From: Pseudomonas sp. Os17
Lineage (GTDB): Bacteria > Pseudomonadota > Gammaproteobacteria > Pseudomonadales > Pseudomonadaceae
Length of the DNA: 64,000 nt
Assembly (NCBI RefSeq): GCF_001547895.1
Contig: NZ_AP014627.1
Span: 2,235,501 to 2,299,500 of the forward strand
Direction of reading: 5' to 3'
Below, piece after piece: positions 9,870 to 18,376 of the stretch. The notes under the pieces are model-generated. The model ran no database searches. It was not told where the DNA came from and was given only the letters and a program-made list of their open reading frames with translations. Position numbers and translations under genes: made by a program. Each line of letters begins with the position of its first letter. The stretch's first letter is position 1.

Positions 9870-11153
9870 TCAGAAGCCAAGCTTGTCGCGAAGGCTGTAG
9901 TACCAGGCGCCCAGGGCGGTGAATGGCGTGCGCAGCAGCTGACCGCCAGGGAAGGGGTAGTGGGGCAGGTCGGCGAAAGCGTCAAAGCGCTCTGCCTGGC
10001 CGCGCAAGGCTTCGGCCAGCACTTTGCCCGCCAAGTGGGTATAGGTCACGCCGTGGCCGCTGCAGCCTTGGGAGTAGTAGATGTTGTCGCCCAGGCGGCC
10101 CACCTGGGGCAGGCGCGACAAGGTCAGCAGGAAGTTGCCGGTCCAGGCGTAGTCGATCTTGACGTTTTTCAGTTGCGGGAACGCCTTGAGCATCTTCGGT
10201 CGGATGATCGCTTCGATGTTGGCCGGGTCGCGAGCGCCGTAGACCACGCCGCCGCCGAAAATCAGGCGCTTGTCGCCGCTGAGGCGGTAATAGTCCAGCA
10301 GGTAGTTGCAGTCTTCGACGCAGTAGTCCTGAGGGAGCAGGCTGGCTGCCAGTTCGTCGCCCAGGGGCTCGGTAGTGATCACCTGAGTGCCGCAAGGCAT
10401 GGATTTGGCGGCCAGTTCCGGGATCAGATTGCCCAGGTAGGCGTTGCCGGCGACGATGATGAACTTGGCGCGGACTTTACCCTGTGGAGTATGGACGACG
10501 GGATTGGCCCCACGCTCGATGCGTACTGCCGGGGATTGTTCATAGATGGTGCCACCCAGGGATTCTACGGCCGCCGCTTCGCCCAGTGCCAGGTTCAGCG
10601 GGTGGATGTGGCCGCCGCTCATGTCGAGCATGCCGCCCTTGTATTGATCACAAGCCACGACTTCGCGAATCCGTCGCTCGTCCAGCAATTCCAGTTGAGT
10701 GTGGCCGTAGCGCTCCCACAGGCGCTTCTGCGACTCCAGGTGGCCCATCTGCTTGCTGGTCAGTGCAGCGAACACGCCGCCGTCTTTCAGGTCGCACTGG
10801 ATCTGGTACTTGGCTACCCGCTCGCGAATGATCCGGCCGCCCTCGAACGCCATTTGTCCCAACAGTTGTGCTTGCTTGGGTCCGACACTGCGCTCGATCA
10901 CGTCGATGTCGCGGCTATAGCTGTTGACGATCTGTCCGCCATTGCGCCCGGAGGCACCAAAGCCGACCTTGGCAGCTTCCAGCACTGTTACGCGAAAGCC
11001 GTTTTCCAGGAGAAACAGGGCGCTGGACAGACCGGTGTAACCCGCACCGATCACGCAGATATCGGTTTCCACTTCGCCTTGCAGCAGCGGGCGTTCCGGA
11101 GCTGCATTGGCGGATGCGGCGTAGTAGGACTGTGGGTAGGGAATATGCGCCAT
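9870..11153 (-). CDS. FAD-dependent amine oxidase, gamma-glutamylputrescine oxidase-like
   Basis: This is a 427-aa flavoprotein of the DAO (glycine/D-amino-acid oxidase) family. The Rossmann FAD motif GAGYTGLSSALFLLE lies near residue 37, GRNGGQIVNSY near 70, and the C-terminal GCSGHGVTYTHLAGKVLAE segment is typical of PuuB/PauB-type enzymes. These oxidise gamma-glutamyl polyamines in putrescine catabolism. The exact amine is not shown by sequence. No glutamylpolyamine synthetase lies nearby, so the link to polyamines rests on family resemblance. It is a single gene between tRNA units, convergent with the tRNA-Asp operon. Confidence 0.85.
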   Translation of the reverse strand: MAHIPYPQSYYAASANAAPERPLLQGEVETDICVIGAGYTGLSSALFLLENGFRVTVLEAAKVGFGASGRNGGQIVNSYSRDIDVIERSVGPKQAQLLGQMAFEGGRIIRERVAKYQIQCDLKDGGVFAALTSKQMGHLESQKRLWERYGHTQLELLDERRIREVVACDQYKGGMLDMSGGHIHPLNLALGEAAAVESLGGTIYEQSPAVRIERGANPVVHTPQGKVRAKFIIVAGNAYLGNLIPELAAKSMPCGTQVITTEPLGDELAASLLPQDYCVEDCNYLLDYYRLSGDKRLIFGGGVVYGARDPANIEAIIRPKMLKAFPQLKNVKIDYAWTGNFLLTLSRLPQVGRLGDNIYYSQGCSGHGVTYTHLAGKVLAEALRGQAERFDAFADLPHYPFPGGQLLRTPFTALGAWYYSLRDKLGF

Positions 11154-11299
11154 CCTGCGACCTCATGTGTTTAATATATTTTACGAGTGCGTCGATGCTA
11201 CCTGAGTTGTAAAAGCGCTACCAGACAGAAGGAAAAACTTCTTCCGGGCGCCGAAATTAAAAAATTCGCATATTCATAGGCTTAGCTGCAAAAAAGGTG

Positions 11300-11327
11300 T
11301 TGACACCCCTTTGGAATTCCGTAGAAT
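11300..11327 (+). promoter_or_regulatory. sigma70 promoter of tRNA-Val(GAC)
   Basis: A consensus TTGACA (11300-11305) and TAGAAT (11322-11327) are separated by 16 bases, directly upstream of the tRNA gene with a GC-rich discriminator. Confidence 0.8.
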
Positions 11328-11340
11328 GCCGCCTCACAGC

Positions 11341-11417
11341 AGGCACGTAGCTCAGTTGGTTAGAGCACCACCTTGACATGGTGGGGGTCGTTGGTTCGAG
11401 TCCAATCGCGCCTACCA
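11341..11417 (+). tRNA. tRNA-Val (anticodon GAC)
   Basis: This is a 77-base cloverleaf. The anticodon stem CCACC pairs with GGTGG around TTGACAT, with GAC at 11375-11377; the T-loop and CCA are intact. The acceptor stem AGGCACG against CGCGCCT has one A-C mismatch at the fifth pair. A strong promoter and terminator flank it. Confidence 0.95.
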
Positions 11418-11447
11418 AACAAAATCCGCTCTGCTGGGCGGTCTAAA

Positions 11448-11478
11448 AGGGGTTCATCGAGAGGTGAACCCCTTTTTT
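11448..11478 (+). terminator. Rho-independent terminator after tRNA-Val(GAC)
   Basis: AGGGGTTCA (11448-11456) and TGAACCCCT (11465-11473) form a nine-pair stem, followed by a T-run. Confidence 0.88.
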
Positions 11479-12008
11479 GTTTTGTGCGTTTTTTACGGCG
11501 CCGCAAACCCGTTCAGTGCCTCGCTGCACTTCCGGTCTTCCTCTTATGGCGCTGATGATGGTGAAGGCAGTTTGAGGGCGCAGGCCGGGTTGGGGATGAA
11601 GCGTCAGGGCATTTGGCAGAACGCCTATCCATTCTTGATCAGCGGCTTGGCGATGTTGCTGGCTGCTCGTCGCATCAGTTCCTTCGGTGCATTCTGAGAG
11701 GCCTTTTCATGCAGCGCCCATCCTGGCGTTTGTGGATTGTCCTGTGGGTTGATCCACCCGTTTCTATGCCGTTGATTATCGGCCGCTCTCGAAGCGTTGG
11801 AGCTCGGGTTGCTCATACTCCTGTTGGTCGTCGCCTTCAAAGGTTCTGCTGTTTGTCGTTGGCGCTGTTGCAAGCGCCCGTCCTGCTGCGGCGTCGGTTA
11901 CCGGGCGGGTTGAAGATCTTTTACGTGCGCTCTGGTCTTTTCAGCGCTGTGCTCGTCAGTTCCGCGCCTGGGAGTCGTGGTCAGGCACGACTCTCCGGGG
12001 AGGGATGA
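11479..12008. other. gene-poor stretch between tRNA-Val and prfH
   Basis: About 530 bases with no recognisable gene. Forward open frames here lack ribosome binding sites and protein-like composition. One short reverse frame (11625-11814) is listed separately as doubtful. Confidence 0.4.
11625..11814 (-). CDS. possible small hydrophilic protein (63 aa)
   Basis: A reverse-strand frame from ATG 11814 gives a hydrophilic, Asn/Ala-rich protein ending in an amphipathic helix (KELMRRAASNIAKPL). AGGAG lies only one base before the ATG. An upstream TTG at 11873 has AGGA seven bases ahead and would give 82 aa. Rare codons (AGA twice) and near-random third-position GC weaken the case. I do not recognise a family; it may not be a gene. 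Confidence 0.3.
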
Positions 12009-12626
12009 TCAGTTCTGAGGAGTGAACCTGTCGCCGTGGAAGCTGCGCACCGGGTTGCCGCGCTCCACGCGATGGTGGGCATCGCGGCGTTGCAGGCGCA
12101 GCGCCTCGGCAGATTGCTGTTGCCGTTCAGCCAGGCGTTGCAGAATCAGTAGGCGCGCAACGCGCTTGTTGTCGTGCTGGCTGCGTTCTGACTGCACTTT
12201 CACGCTGATGCCACTGGCCAGGTGTGTGGCGCGCACCGCGGAGTCCGTGGTGTTCACGTGTTGCCCGCCCGGACCTGATGCACGCATGGCTTCAAAGCGG
12301 ATGGCGCTGTCCATGCTGTCCTCTTGAGCCTTGAACAGTTGGCCGGCGAAATACCAGTTCTTGCGTTTGTGTCCGGGGCGATAAGGGCTCTTGCAGGTCC
12401 AGAGCAGGGTGCCGGTCCAGCGTTCGGCCAGTCCCGCAGCCTGTTCCCCATCAAGGCTGACCAGTACCGACCTGCAGGTGCCGCGGCCCTGGCCGGCCAC
12501 CTGCTCGACGAGGCTGGCGCGCACGTTTTGTGCCTCGGCTTCGCGATACAAGAGTTGCAGGGCCCTGGTCACCGCCAGTTCGCACTCGACGGGTCCTTGA
12601 GCGGAAGACAGCTGTAACAGCAGCAT
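12009..12626 (-). CDS. prfH: peptide chain release factor-like protein PrfH
   Basis: PrfH is a GGQ-domain release factor homologue (205 aa) that lacks the stop-codon-reading domains of RF1/RF2. [12 protein letters not shown] sits near residues 117-127, followed by the [13 protein letters not shown] segment of class I factors and a basic tail. In E. coli PrfH works with the ligase RtcB2: it releases the nascent peptide from ribosomes whose 16S RNA has been cut in the decoding centre, allowing the ligase to reseal the RNA. Its ATG at 12626 shares one base with the rtcB stop codon (TGATG), so the two are translationally coupled. Confidence 0.9.
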   Translation of the reverse strand: MLLLQLSSAQGPVECELAVTRALQLLYREAEAQNVRASLVEQVAGQGRGTCRSVLVSLDGEQAAGLAERWTGTLLWTCKSPYRPGHKRKNWYFAGQLFKAQEDSMDSAIRFEAMRASGPGGQHVNTTDSAVRATHLASGISVKVQSERSQHDNKRVARLLILQRLAERQQQSAEALRLQRRDAHHRVERGNPVRSFHGDRFTPQN

Positions 12627-13759
12627 CAGCAGCACCCCCGGCGTTTGTAGGTCAGCACCGGCTTGAGCCGCGCGATGATCTGCACCAGGCCGGCATCCCT
12701 CAGGCTGCCGACCACGCTGTCGATGCTCTTGTAGGCTTCGGGGGCTTCCTCGTACATCAATCCGCGGTCTTCGCAGATCACCCGGCTGCCCAGTTGAGTG
12801 CGCTTGAGCTGGTCGAAGCTGAAGCGCGCCGCCAGCCTGCCCTTGCAATCGCTGCGCAGCCATTTGCGCCCGGCGCCGTGGGCCAGGGAGTAGAGGCTGG
12901 CAGTGGCCGGTATCGGATGAACCAGATAGCTGTAGTCGCCCCTGGAGCCTGGGATGACCACCGGCCCCTGGTCCGACGGCGTAGCGCCCTTGCGATGCAG
13001 CCAGCCCGTAACACCGTCGACATTGGCTGGCGATACCAGGTTGTGGTTGATGTCCAGTATCGAGCGTCCCTTGGCCCGCAGGTTGTACAGCAGGCGTTCG
13101 GCGATCAATCGCCGGTTGGCCTCGGCGAAGCGCAGGGCGGCGTCGTGCTCTTGCAAGTACTGGGCGCCGGCGGCACTGGCCATTACCAGGCCGTTGTGCC
13201 CGTGCTGGTCCACATGACGCCGCAGGATGGCTTCTCCCAGGCCCCGGGAGCCGCTATGCACCAGCAGCAACAAGGCTTTGGGATTCAGCTCCAGGGCCTG
13301 CAGGGCGCTGGCGTCGTACACCTGATCGAGCTGTTGCAGCTCGGCGAAGTGATTGCCGCCACCGATGGTGCCCAGTGAGTGTTCATGACCGTTGATGGGC
13401 AGTCCCAACTGCGCTCGCTCTTCATCCCACTGTTCATCCAGAGGGAGGTCGATGTTGCCGATTTTCTTCTCCAGCTTGTCGAGGTTGAGGCGGCTGCTGG
13501 AGAGGTCGGTTTGCCACAGCGTCATGCCGCAGCCGATGTCGTTGCCCACCAGGGCCGGGTAGGCCATCTCGGTGGAAAAGAATGCTGCTCCCACGGGGTA
13601 GCCTCGGCCTGGGTGCAGGTCCGGCATGCCGACCACCTGGCGCATGCCGGGCAGTTGAGCGGTGGTTTGCAGTTGTTGGAGCGCTTTATCTTCGATCCAG
13701 GTGGTGTCTGAGGCGATCAGTGAGACGCCGTTCGACAAATGACGGATGCAAGTGTCCAT
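12626..13759 (-). CDS. rtcB: RNA-splicing ligase RtcB family (RtcB2 type)
   Basis: RtcB joins 2',3'-cyclic phosphate or 3'-phosphate RNA ends to 5'-OH ends using GTP and Mn. The 377-aa protein has [11 protein letters not shown], the metal-binding [26 protein letters not shown], and DINHNLV with the conserved His. It ends in the expected KRRGCC. Linkage to prfH marks it as the RtcB2 subtype of the ribosome-repair pair. The frame opens at TTG 13765, but ATG 13759 is chosen because AGGA lies seven bases before it. A palindromic operator and a 13-codon ORF precede it. Confidence 0.93.
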   Translation of the reverse strand: MDTCIRHLSNGVSLIASDTTWIEDKALQQLQTTAQLPGMRQVVGMPDLHPGRGYPVGAAFFSTEMAYPALVGNDIGCGMTLWQTDLSSSRLNLDKLEKKIGNIDLPLDEQWDEERAQLGLPINGHEHSLGTIGGGNHFAELQQLDQVYDASALQALELNPKALLLLVHSGSRGLGEAILRRHVDQHGHNGLVMASAAGAQYLQEHDAALRFAEANRRLIAERLLYNLRAKGRSILDINHNLVSPANVDGVTGWLHRKGATPSDQGPVVIPGSRGDYSYLVHPIPATASLYSLAHGAGRKWLRSDCKGRLAARFSFDQLKRTQLGSRVICEDRGLMYEEAPEAYKSIDSVVGSLRDAGLVQIIARLKPVLTYKRRGCC

Positions 13760-13848
13760 GTCCAATTCCTGATTGGAAAAAAATAGTCAGGTAGTGGCAG
13801 GACGAAGCGGGATTAAGCGAAGGCGCTAGCGGGTAGCGGATACAGCGT

Positions 13849-13890
13849 TTAAACCAGGCACGTCCTGCAAGGGGTGATCAGCTGTTGCAT
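13849..13890 (-). CDS. 13-codon upstream ORF (possible leader peptide) before rtcB
   Basis: ATG 13890 is preceded at ideal spacing by a near-perfect ribosome binding site (CCAAGGAGA, 13905-13897). The frame encodes MQQLITPCRTCLV and stops at TAA 13849-13851, about 90 bases before rtcB. The site is stronger than that of rtcB itself. Between the stop and rtcB lies a small hairpin (CGCTA / TAGCG). It could be a regulatory leader peptide or the remnant of a decayed gene. The peptide is not one I recognise. Confidence 0.35.
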   Translation of the reverse strand: MQQLITPCRTCLV

Positions 13891-13925
13891 GGTGGATCTC
13901 CTTGGCAAAAGTGTGGGAAGGGGCG

Positions 13926-13957
13926 CGAAGGTTAAACCTTCGGCTGGACCATGACAA
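13926..13957 (-). promoter_or_regulatory. promoter with palindromic operator upstream of rtcB-prfH
   Basis: On the reverse strand TTGTCA (13957-13952) and TAACCT (13934-13929) are spaced by 17 bases. A perfect dyad, CGAAGGTT-A-AACCTTCG (13926-13942), covers the -10 element. This geometry suggests repression by a dimeric protein that is not encoded next to it. Confidence 0.45.
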
Positions 13958-14157
13958 TGGGGAGTCCCGAATAAACAACGCCGGCCCTTGTGGCGGGGCC
14001 GTTAAAGCCATGGCCTGGGAGAGCGAGGCCGTTGCTGCAGGCCTTGGTTGAGGGCGGTCAGGATGGCGCTTGCCTTGCAGTAGGTTTTTTCTTCTGTCTG
14101 ACGCCTTTTTTCTGTCGCCTGAGCGATACTCTCGCGTTTTATGGACGAGGTGGCAGC

Positions 14158-14508
14158 ATGCGGGTGTTGATGGCGGTGATGGTTGCGGTTTTGTTGGCCG
14201 GCTGTGCGGGTTCCATCATGGACGACGCTCGGGCCAGAACGCCCAACAAAACCCTGAGCTCGGCCAAGGCCGATCAACTGGTGGCGCAGTGCGTACAGTT
14301 CGCCTGGCAGGATGAAGCGGTTTTCGGTGTTGATGCTGCGGCTTATCTGCAGCCGGGCAAGGGCGGTGGCTACACGGTGTATACCCGCGCCGCCGAATCC
14401 TTCGTGGACATCAAGGTCGAGCCTTCTGGAACCGCCGTTCACTACTACGCAGTCGAGGACAGCGCGGTCTCGAAGCGCCGTCTCGCGGCGTTGGCAACCT
14501 GCCTATAG
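14158..14508 (+). CDS. putative lipoprotein, unknown function
   Basis: A 116-aa protein with a lipoprotein signal: MRVLMAVMVAVLLAGCAG, with the lipobox LAGC at about residues 13-16. The mature part is small, has two further Cys and ends SKRRLAALATCL. I recognise no family. ATG 14158 has GAGGTGG upstream. It stands alone, with its own terminator. Confidence 0.75.
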   Translation: MRVLMAVMVAVLLAGCAGSIMDDARARTPNKTLSSAKADQLVAQCVQFAWQDEAVFGVDAAAYLQPGKGGGYTVYTRAAESFVDIKVEPSGTAVHYYAVEDSAVSKRRLAALATCL

Positions 14509-14540
14509 ACAATGGATGGCTTCAGGTGTTTTTCAGGACG

Positions 14541-14568
14541 AACCCGGCAATGGCCGGGTTTGTTTTTT
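14541..14568 (+). terminator. Rho-independent terminator after the lipoprotein gene
   Basis: AACCCGGC (14541-14548), loop AATG, GCCGGGTT (14553-14560), then TGTTTTTT. Confidence 0.85.
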
Positions 14569-14838
14569 CTGCTGGGCGCTTTTTCGGTGTTAGTTGGGCT
14601 GTTTGGGGTTTTTCATAAAGTGAAAGAACAAGTCCTGCTGTAGAAAAGCGTGTAATACATTGACTCTTCAAGTTGTCAGTTCAAATCGGAAAGTCCAGGG
14701 TTTAATAGGGCTGGCGCCGGCTTTTGCATATTGTCCTGATTGGTTAGTTTGCGGGTGCGTGAAACAAGTCGATAAAAGTGCGCTAAGTTAAAGGTGCTCA
14801 ACGAGGAGCGAACTTAATTAATCAATGGAGTGAAAGAT
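14569..14838 (+). other. upstream region of the LPMO gene
   Basis: About 270 bases of relatively AT-rich sequence before the chitin-degradation genes. No ORF is supported. It presumably holds their promoter; no single -10/-35 pair stands out clearly. Confidence 0.4.
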
Positions 14839-15468
14839 ATGAATAAGCCACAAGCTCAACTTAAACATGGTCGCATCGTGTCGCCTTCCAGTCGTGGCTC
14901 GGTCGCGGTGGAACTGGGGCTGCTGGGGACCTGGCAGGTGAATGAGATGGAAGGGGGGAAAAACTTCCCGTCCCTGGTCGCCGGTCCCTTCCCGAAACCC
15001 TACGACAGCGATGTGGCAAGCGCCGTACCACCCGCAGACGGCCATATTCTCAGCGGTGGCAAGGTTGATGAGCGCGACTGCATCAACTTCACCAACGATG
15101 AGATGTCGAAGAAGCTCAACCGTGCATTCAACTGGCCGCTGCTCAGTGTCGATCCGGGTCAGGTCTTTCGCGTGCAGTGGGAATACACCGCGCCTCACGT
15201 CACCCGTGGTTACAGCTGGTTCATCACCAAAGATGGCTGGGACCCGAAGCAGCGTATCAGCCGTGCACAACTGGAGCCCCAGGCTTTTTATCAGGACTTT
15301 TATACTGAAGTCCCGTTCGACAAGTTTGGTTCGGTGCTCAAGGCCAAGACCCATCATGAAGTTGTACTGCCGAAAAACAAGAAAGGCCATCATGTTGTGG
15401 TGTTGGTGTGGATAGTTGCCAATACCGGCAATGGGTTCTATCAGGCGTTTGATCTGGACTTCAAGTAA
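14839..15468 (+). CDS. AA10 lytic polysaccharide monooxygenase without signal peptide
   Basis: A 209-aa single-domain chitin-active AA10 LPMO (chitin-binding protein type). The copper-binding histidine brace is visible as His10 (KHGRIVSPSSRGS) and His120 (YTAPHVTRGYSW). DGHILSGG and the C-terminal NTGNGFYQAFDLDF are family hallmarks. Active AA10 enzymes need the first His at the mature N-terminus, normally exposed by a signal peptidase. Here only nine polar residues (MNKPQAQLK) precede it, so there is no Sec or Tat signal. GGAG lies eight bases before ATG 14839. It directly precedes chiC, so the two probably act together on chitin. Confidence 0.88.
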   Translation: MNKPQAQLKHGRIVSPSSRGSVAVELGLLGTWQVNEMEGGKNFPSLVAGPFPKPYDSDVASAVPPADGHILSGGKVDERDCINFTNDEMSKKLNRAFNWPLLSVDPGQVFRVQWEYTAPHVTRGYSWFITKDGWDPKQRISRAQLEPQAFYQDFYTEVPFDKFGSVLKAKTHHEVVLPKNKKGHHVVVLVWIVANTGNGFYQAFDLDFK

Positions 15469-15513
15469 GTTGCAGGCTTGCAAAGTTATTTATCCGTTCT
15501 CAAGGATTAGAAC

Positions 15514-16980
15514 ATGAATAAAATCGACTTCACATCGATCAAGAGTCAGCCCGCGGATGCCGCATCCCTAATGCCGAGCATTGCCGGCAAGAAGATCCTC
15601 ATGGGCTTCTGGCACAACTGGGCCGCCGGTCCCGCTGATGGTTACCAGCAGGGACAGTTTGCCAATCTCAATCTGTTGGATGTGCCCAAGGAATATAACG
15701 TGGTGGCGGTAGCCTTCATGAAGGGGCACGGCATTCCTACGTTCAAGCCTTACAACCTGTCGGATGAAGAGTTCCGGCGTCAGGTGGGCGTGCTCAACAG
15801 CCAGGGGCGGGCGGTGCTGATCTCCCTGGGCGGTGCCGATGCGCATATCGAATTGCACAAGGGCAACGAGCAACCCCTGGCCAGCGAGATCATCCGCCTG
15901 GTCGAGACTTACGGTTTCGATGGCCTGGATATCGATCTGGAGCAGAGCGCTATCGACTTCGCTGACAACAAGAGCGTGTTGCCGGCCGCGCTGAAGCTGG
16001 TGAAGGATCATTACGCCGGCCAGGGCAAGCACTTCATCATCAGCATGGCGCCCGAGTTTCCGTACCTGACCAGCAATGGCAAATACGTGGCGTACCTGCA
16101 GGCCCTGGAGGGCTACTACGACTTTGTCGCGCCGCAGTATTACAACCAGGGGGGCGATGGGCTCTGGGTACAGGAGGCCAATGGCGGGCAGGGGGCGTGG
16201 ATCGCCCAGAACAACGACGCAATGAAGGAGGACTTTCTGTTCTACCTGACCGACAGCCTGGCCTCGGGTACCCGTGGCTACACCCGGATTGCCGCGGACA
16301 AGCTGGTGATCGGTTTGCCGAGCAACGTCGATGCGGCAGCCACCGGTTATGTCATCGAGCCTGCGGCGTTGAACAATGCGTTCAAGCGTTTGCAGGAGAG
16401 TGGGCACGCCATCAAGGGCTTGATGACCTGGTCGGTGAACTGGGATGCCGGAATCAATCGGCAGGGCGTGCATTACGACTGGGAGTTCCGCAACCGTTAT
16501 GCGCCGTTGATCCATGGCGATGGCGGCGAGCCGGAGAGGCCCGGGGCGCCGGGCAATCTGCTGGTGCAGGGGACCACTCGCAGCAGTGTCAGCTTGAGTT
16601 GGGGGGCTTCCGGCGGCCGGCGACCGGTGGAGTTCTATACCCTGTACCGCGATGGCAATGCGGTGGGCAAGACCGCGACTGCGGCCTATGAGGACAAGGG
16701 GCTGAATGCGGATACTCAGTACAGCTACTTCGTCACGGCCACAGACACTCAGGGCCGGGAATCCTTGCCCAGTCGCAGCCTGAGTGTCAGGACCGCGGGA
16801 GGCGTGGTCGACCCGAGCTTTCCCGAGTGGCGTACCAGCCAGCGCTATAGGAGGGAGGAGGGCGTGACTTATGAGGGCAATCGCTATCTCTGCCTTCAGG
16901 AGCACACCTCCAACCCGGGGTGGACGCCTTCCGTGGCATTCACGCTGTGGAGCAAGGTGCTGCTGGAGCGTCATGCTTGA
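15514..16980 (+). CDS. chiC: GH18 chitinase ChiC-like with FnIII and chitin-binding domains
   Basis: A 488-aa endochitinase. The GH18 barrel (about residues 27-335) carries the catalytic motif DGLDIDLE at 136-143 (Glu143 is the acid/base). A fibronectin type III domain follows (about 345-430) and then a C-terminal CBM5/12-like module (about 440-485) with conserved Trp residues. It closely resembles P. aeruginosa ChiC, including FWHNWAAGPADGYQQGQF. Like ChiC it has no N-terminal signal peptide, although ChiC is known to reach the medium. It lies 45 bases after the LPMO gene and probably shares its transcript. Confidence 0.93.
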   Translation: MNKIDFTSIKSQPADAASLMPSIAGKKILMGFWHNWAAGPADGYQQGQFANLNLLDVPKEYNVVAVAFMKGHGIPTFKPYNLSDEEFRRQVGVLNSQGRAVLISLGGADAHIELHKGNEQPLASEIIRLVETYGFDGLDIDLEQSAIDFADNKSVLPAALKLVKDHYAGQGKHFIISMAPEFPYLTSNGKYVAYLQALEGYYDFVAPQYYNQGGDGLWVQEANGGQGAWIAQNNDAMKEDFLFYLTDSLASGTRGYTRIAADKLVIGLPSNVDAAATGYVIEPAALNNAFKRLQESGHAIKGLMTWSVNWDAGINRQGVHYDWEFRNRYAPLIHGDGGEPERPGAPGNLLVQGTTRSSVSLSWGASGGRRPVEFYTLYRDGNAVGKTATAAYEDKGLNADTQYSYFVTATDTQGRESLPSRSLSVRTAGGVVDPSFPEWRTSQRYRREEGVTYEGNRYLCLQEHTSNPGWTPSVAFTLWSKVLLERHA

Positions 16981-17013
16981 GATCTAGAGGTCAGTGCCTG
17001 AGGGCATGATGGG

Positions 17014-17057
17014 GCGGTCCGCGCGGATGTTGTCGATCCGAATGCGGGCCGCTTTTT
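17014..17057 (+). terminator. Rho-independent terminator after chiC
   Basis: GCGGTCCGC near 17014 pairs with GCGGGCCGC near 17044 (one G-T pair). An inner CGGAT/ATCCG stem is present, and TTTTT follows. It closes the LPMO-chiC unit. Confidence 0.75.
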
Positions 17058-17252
17058 GGGTTTTTCCGGGGCTGCTCGGGTTGCCTCGTTGGTTGGTATC
17101 ACGCCTGCGCAGACGCTGGTGCGGGTCATCGCCGCCGGTCTGTTGCCCCGCGTGAGCTTGGCTCAGTTGTAATCATTGGTAAGCGATGCTGCTTTTGGGC
17201 TTGGCTTGGTAGTAGGCTCGCGGCTCGATTACATGAGCAAGGAAAGCCCGCG

Positions 17253-17693
17253 ATGTTTCAAATGAATAACCTGGTTCCGGAAATGCTGGTCAGTCATCTG
17301 GAGCGCAGCCTGTCTTTTTACCGCGATACCCTGGGTTTCAAGGTGGAGTATCAGCGTCCCGAACATTTCTTTGCCTTTCTTTCATTCAACGGCGGGCAAT
17401 TGATGCTGGAACAGGATGACCGGGAGGAGTCGGAGTGGCGGGTAGGTCCCTTGCAGGCACCCTTTGGTCGCGGCATGAACCTGTCCATCGAGTGCCCGGA
17501 TATTCGCCAGCTGGCGGCGTCGCTGAAGCAGGCCGGTATCGCCTTGCGCAGGGACATCCAGGAATGCTGGTATCGCCATGATGAGTTGCTGCATGGTGAA
17601 TTGAACCTGCTGGTGCAGGATCCTGATGGCTACCTGCTGCGGTTTACCGAGGACTTGGGGTTCAAGCCGGTGGAGCCGTCAGCAGGCGCCTGA
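17253..17693 (+). CDS. VOC family (glyoxalase/bleomycin resistance-like) protein
   Basis: A 146-aa vicinal-oxygen-chelate fold protein: two beta-alpha-beta-beta-beta halves with LERSLSFYRDTLGFKV near the start and LLVQDPDGYLLRFTEDLGF near the end. Many relatives bind a metal and act on small molecules, or sequester bleomycin-type drugs. The substrate cannot be predicted. ATG 17253 is preceded by AAGGAA. It is a single gene. Confidence 0.8.
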   Translation: MFQMNNLVPEMLVSHLERSLSFYRDTLGFKVEYQRPEHFFAFLSFNGGQLMLEQDDREESEWRVGPLQAPFGRGMNLSIECPDIRQLAASLKQAGIALRRDIQECWYRHDELLHGELNLLVQDPDGYLLRFTEDLGFKPVEPSAGA

Positions 17694-17932
17694 CCGCTGT
17701 GCCCGGGGGCGACGCCTGCATTGCTGCGGCGCCGCGTGCCGGGAGGCAGCGGTAGGATGGGATGCCAGAAAGGGGCGTTAGTCAGTGGGTGACGAACATC
17801 CGGTGCGCGGGAATCTGCTGTGGCCGCTATCCATTGAGGACAGGCGAAGGTTCTGTGGGAGAAGCTCGGGTTGAACAAGGCACGCGCCACACCAGCCTTG
17901 GGGTGCAGGCGAGGAGCGGGTGCTGATTGTGT

Positions 17933-18127
17933 TCAAGGGGTTTCGCGCTTGTCCGGGGCAGTGAGTCCGGCCTGAATGCGTTGATAGATTTCTTCACGGT
18001 GTACCGCGACATTTTTTGGCGCGTTGATTCCGATGCGGACCTGTTGGCCGCTGACGCCGAGAATGGTGATCGTAATGTCGTCACCGATGTTTATGCTTTC
18101 ACCGACTTTGCGGGTGAGTATCAGCAT
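17933..18127 (-). CDS. rsmE: CsrA/RsmA family post-transcriptional regulator RsmE
   Basis: RsmE is a dimeric RNA-binding protein that binds A(N)GGA motifs in mRNA leaders and blocks translation; in fluorescent Pseudomonas it is antagonised by the Gac-controlled sRNAs RsmX/Y/Z. The 64-aa protein starts [17 protein letters not shown] and has the RNA-contacting [11 protein letters not shown] segment. Its C-terminal tail ([13 protein letters not shown]) distinguishes RsmE from RsmA. ATG 18127 is preceded by CAAGGAGAAG, itself an AGGA motif, which would allow autorepression. It likely affects secreted enzymes and secondary metabolism, perhaps including those encoded here (inference). Confidence 0.93.
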   Translation of the reverse strand: MLILTRKVGESINIGDDITITILGVSGQQVRIGINAPKNVAVHREEIYQRIQAGLTAPDKRETP

Positions 18128-18376
18128 GATCTTCTCCTTGATAGCTTTGTAGGGCACCAGATTCAAACAGTGCAGAGGTCGGTCTTAGGTATAGATTAGT
18201 GCGAAGTTCCACTGAGTGGGTGCCTCTTTCTGACGCGCAGACGATCTATTAATTCCCAAGGCGCAACTATACAGAGGCAATAAATATCATTCTTCCTGTT
18301 TCGGCCTGATTTTGTGACGAGGTCTCTCGTGGCTGGAGTGCTAAAATCGCCGCCTCAGACTTTCTAGGGGTGGGTT

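Noticed and set aside
9774..11174. 466-codon forward open frame over the FAD oxidase
   Set aside because: It is antisense to a complete oxidase gene and begins inside terminator sequence.
11613..12008. 131-codon forward frame after tRNA-Val(GAC)
   Set aside because: No ribosome binding site; Arg/Leu/Ser-rich composition typical of noncoding GC-rich DNA.
12627..12863. N-terminal extension of the prfH frame upstream of 12626
   Set aside because: The extension lies inside rtcB and has no family resemblance; the coupled ATG at 12626 gives the normal PrfH length.
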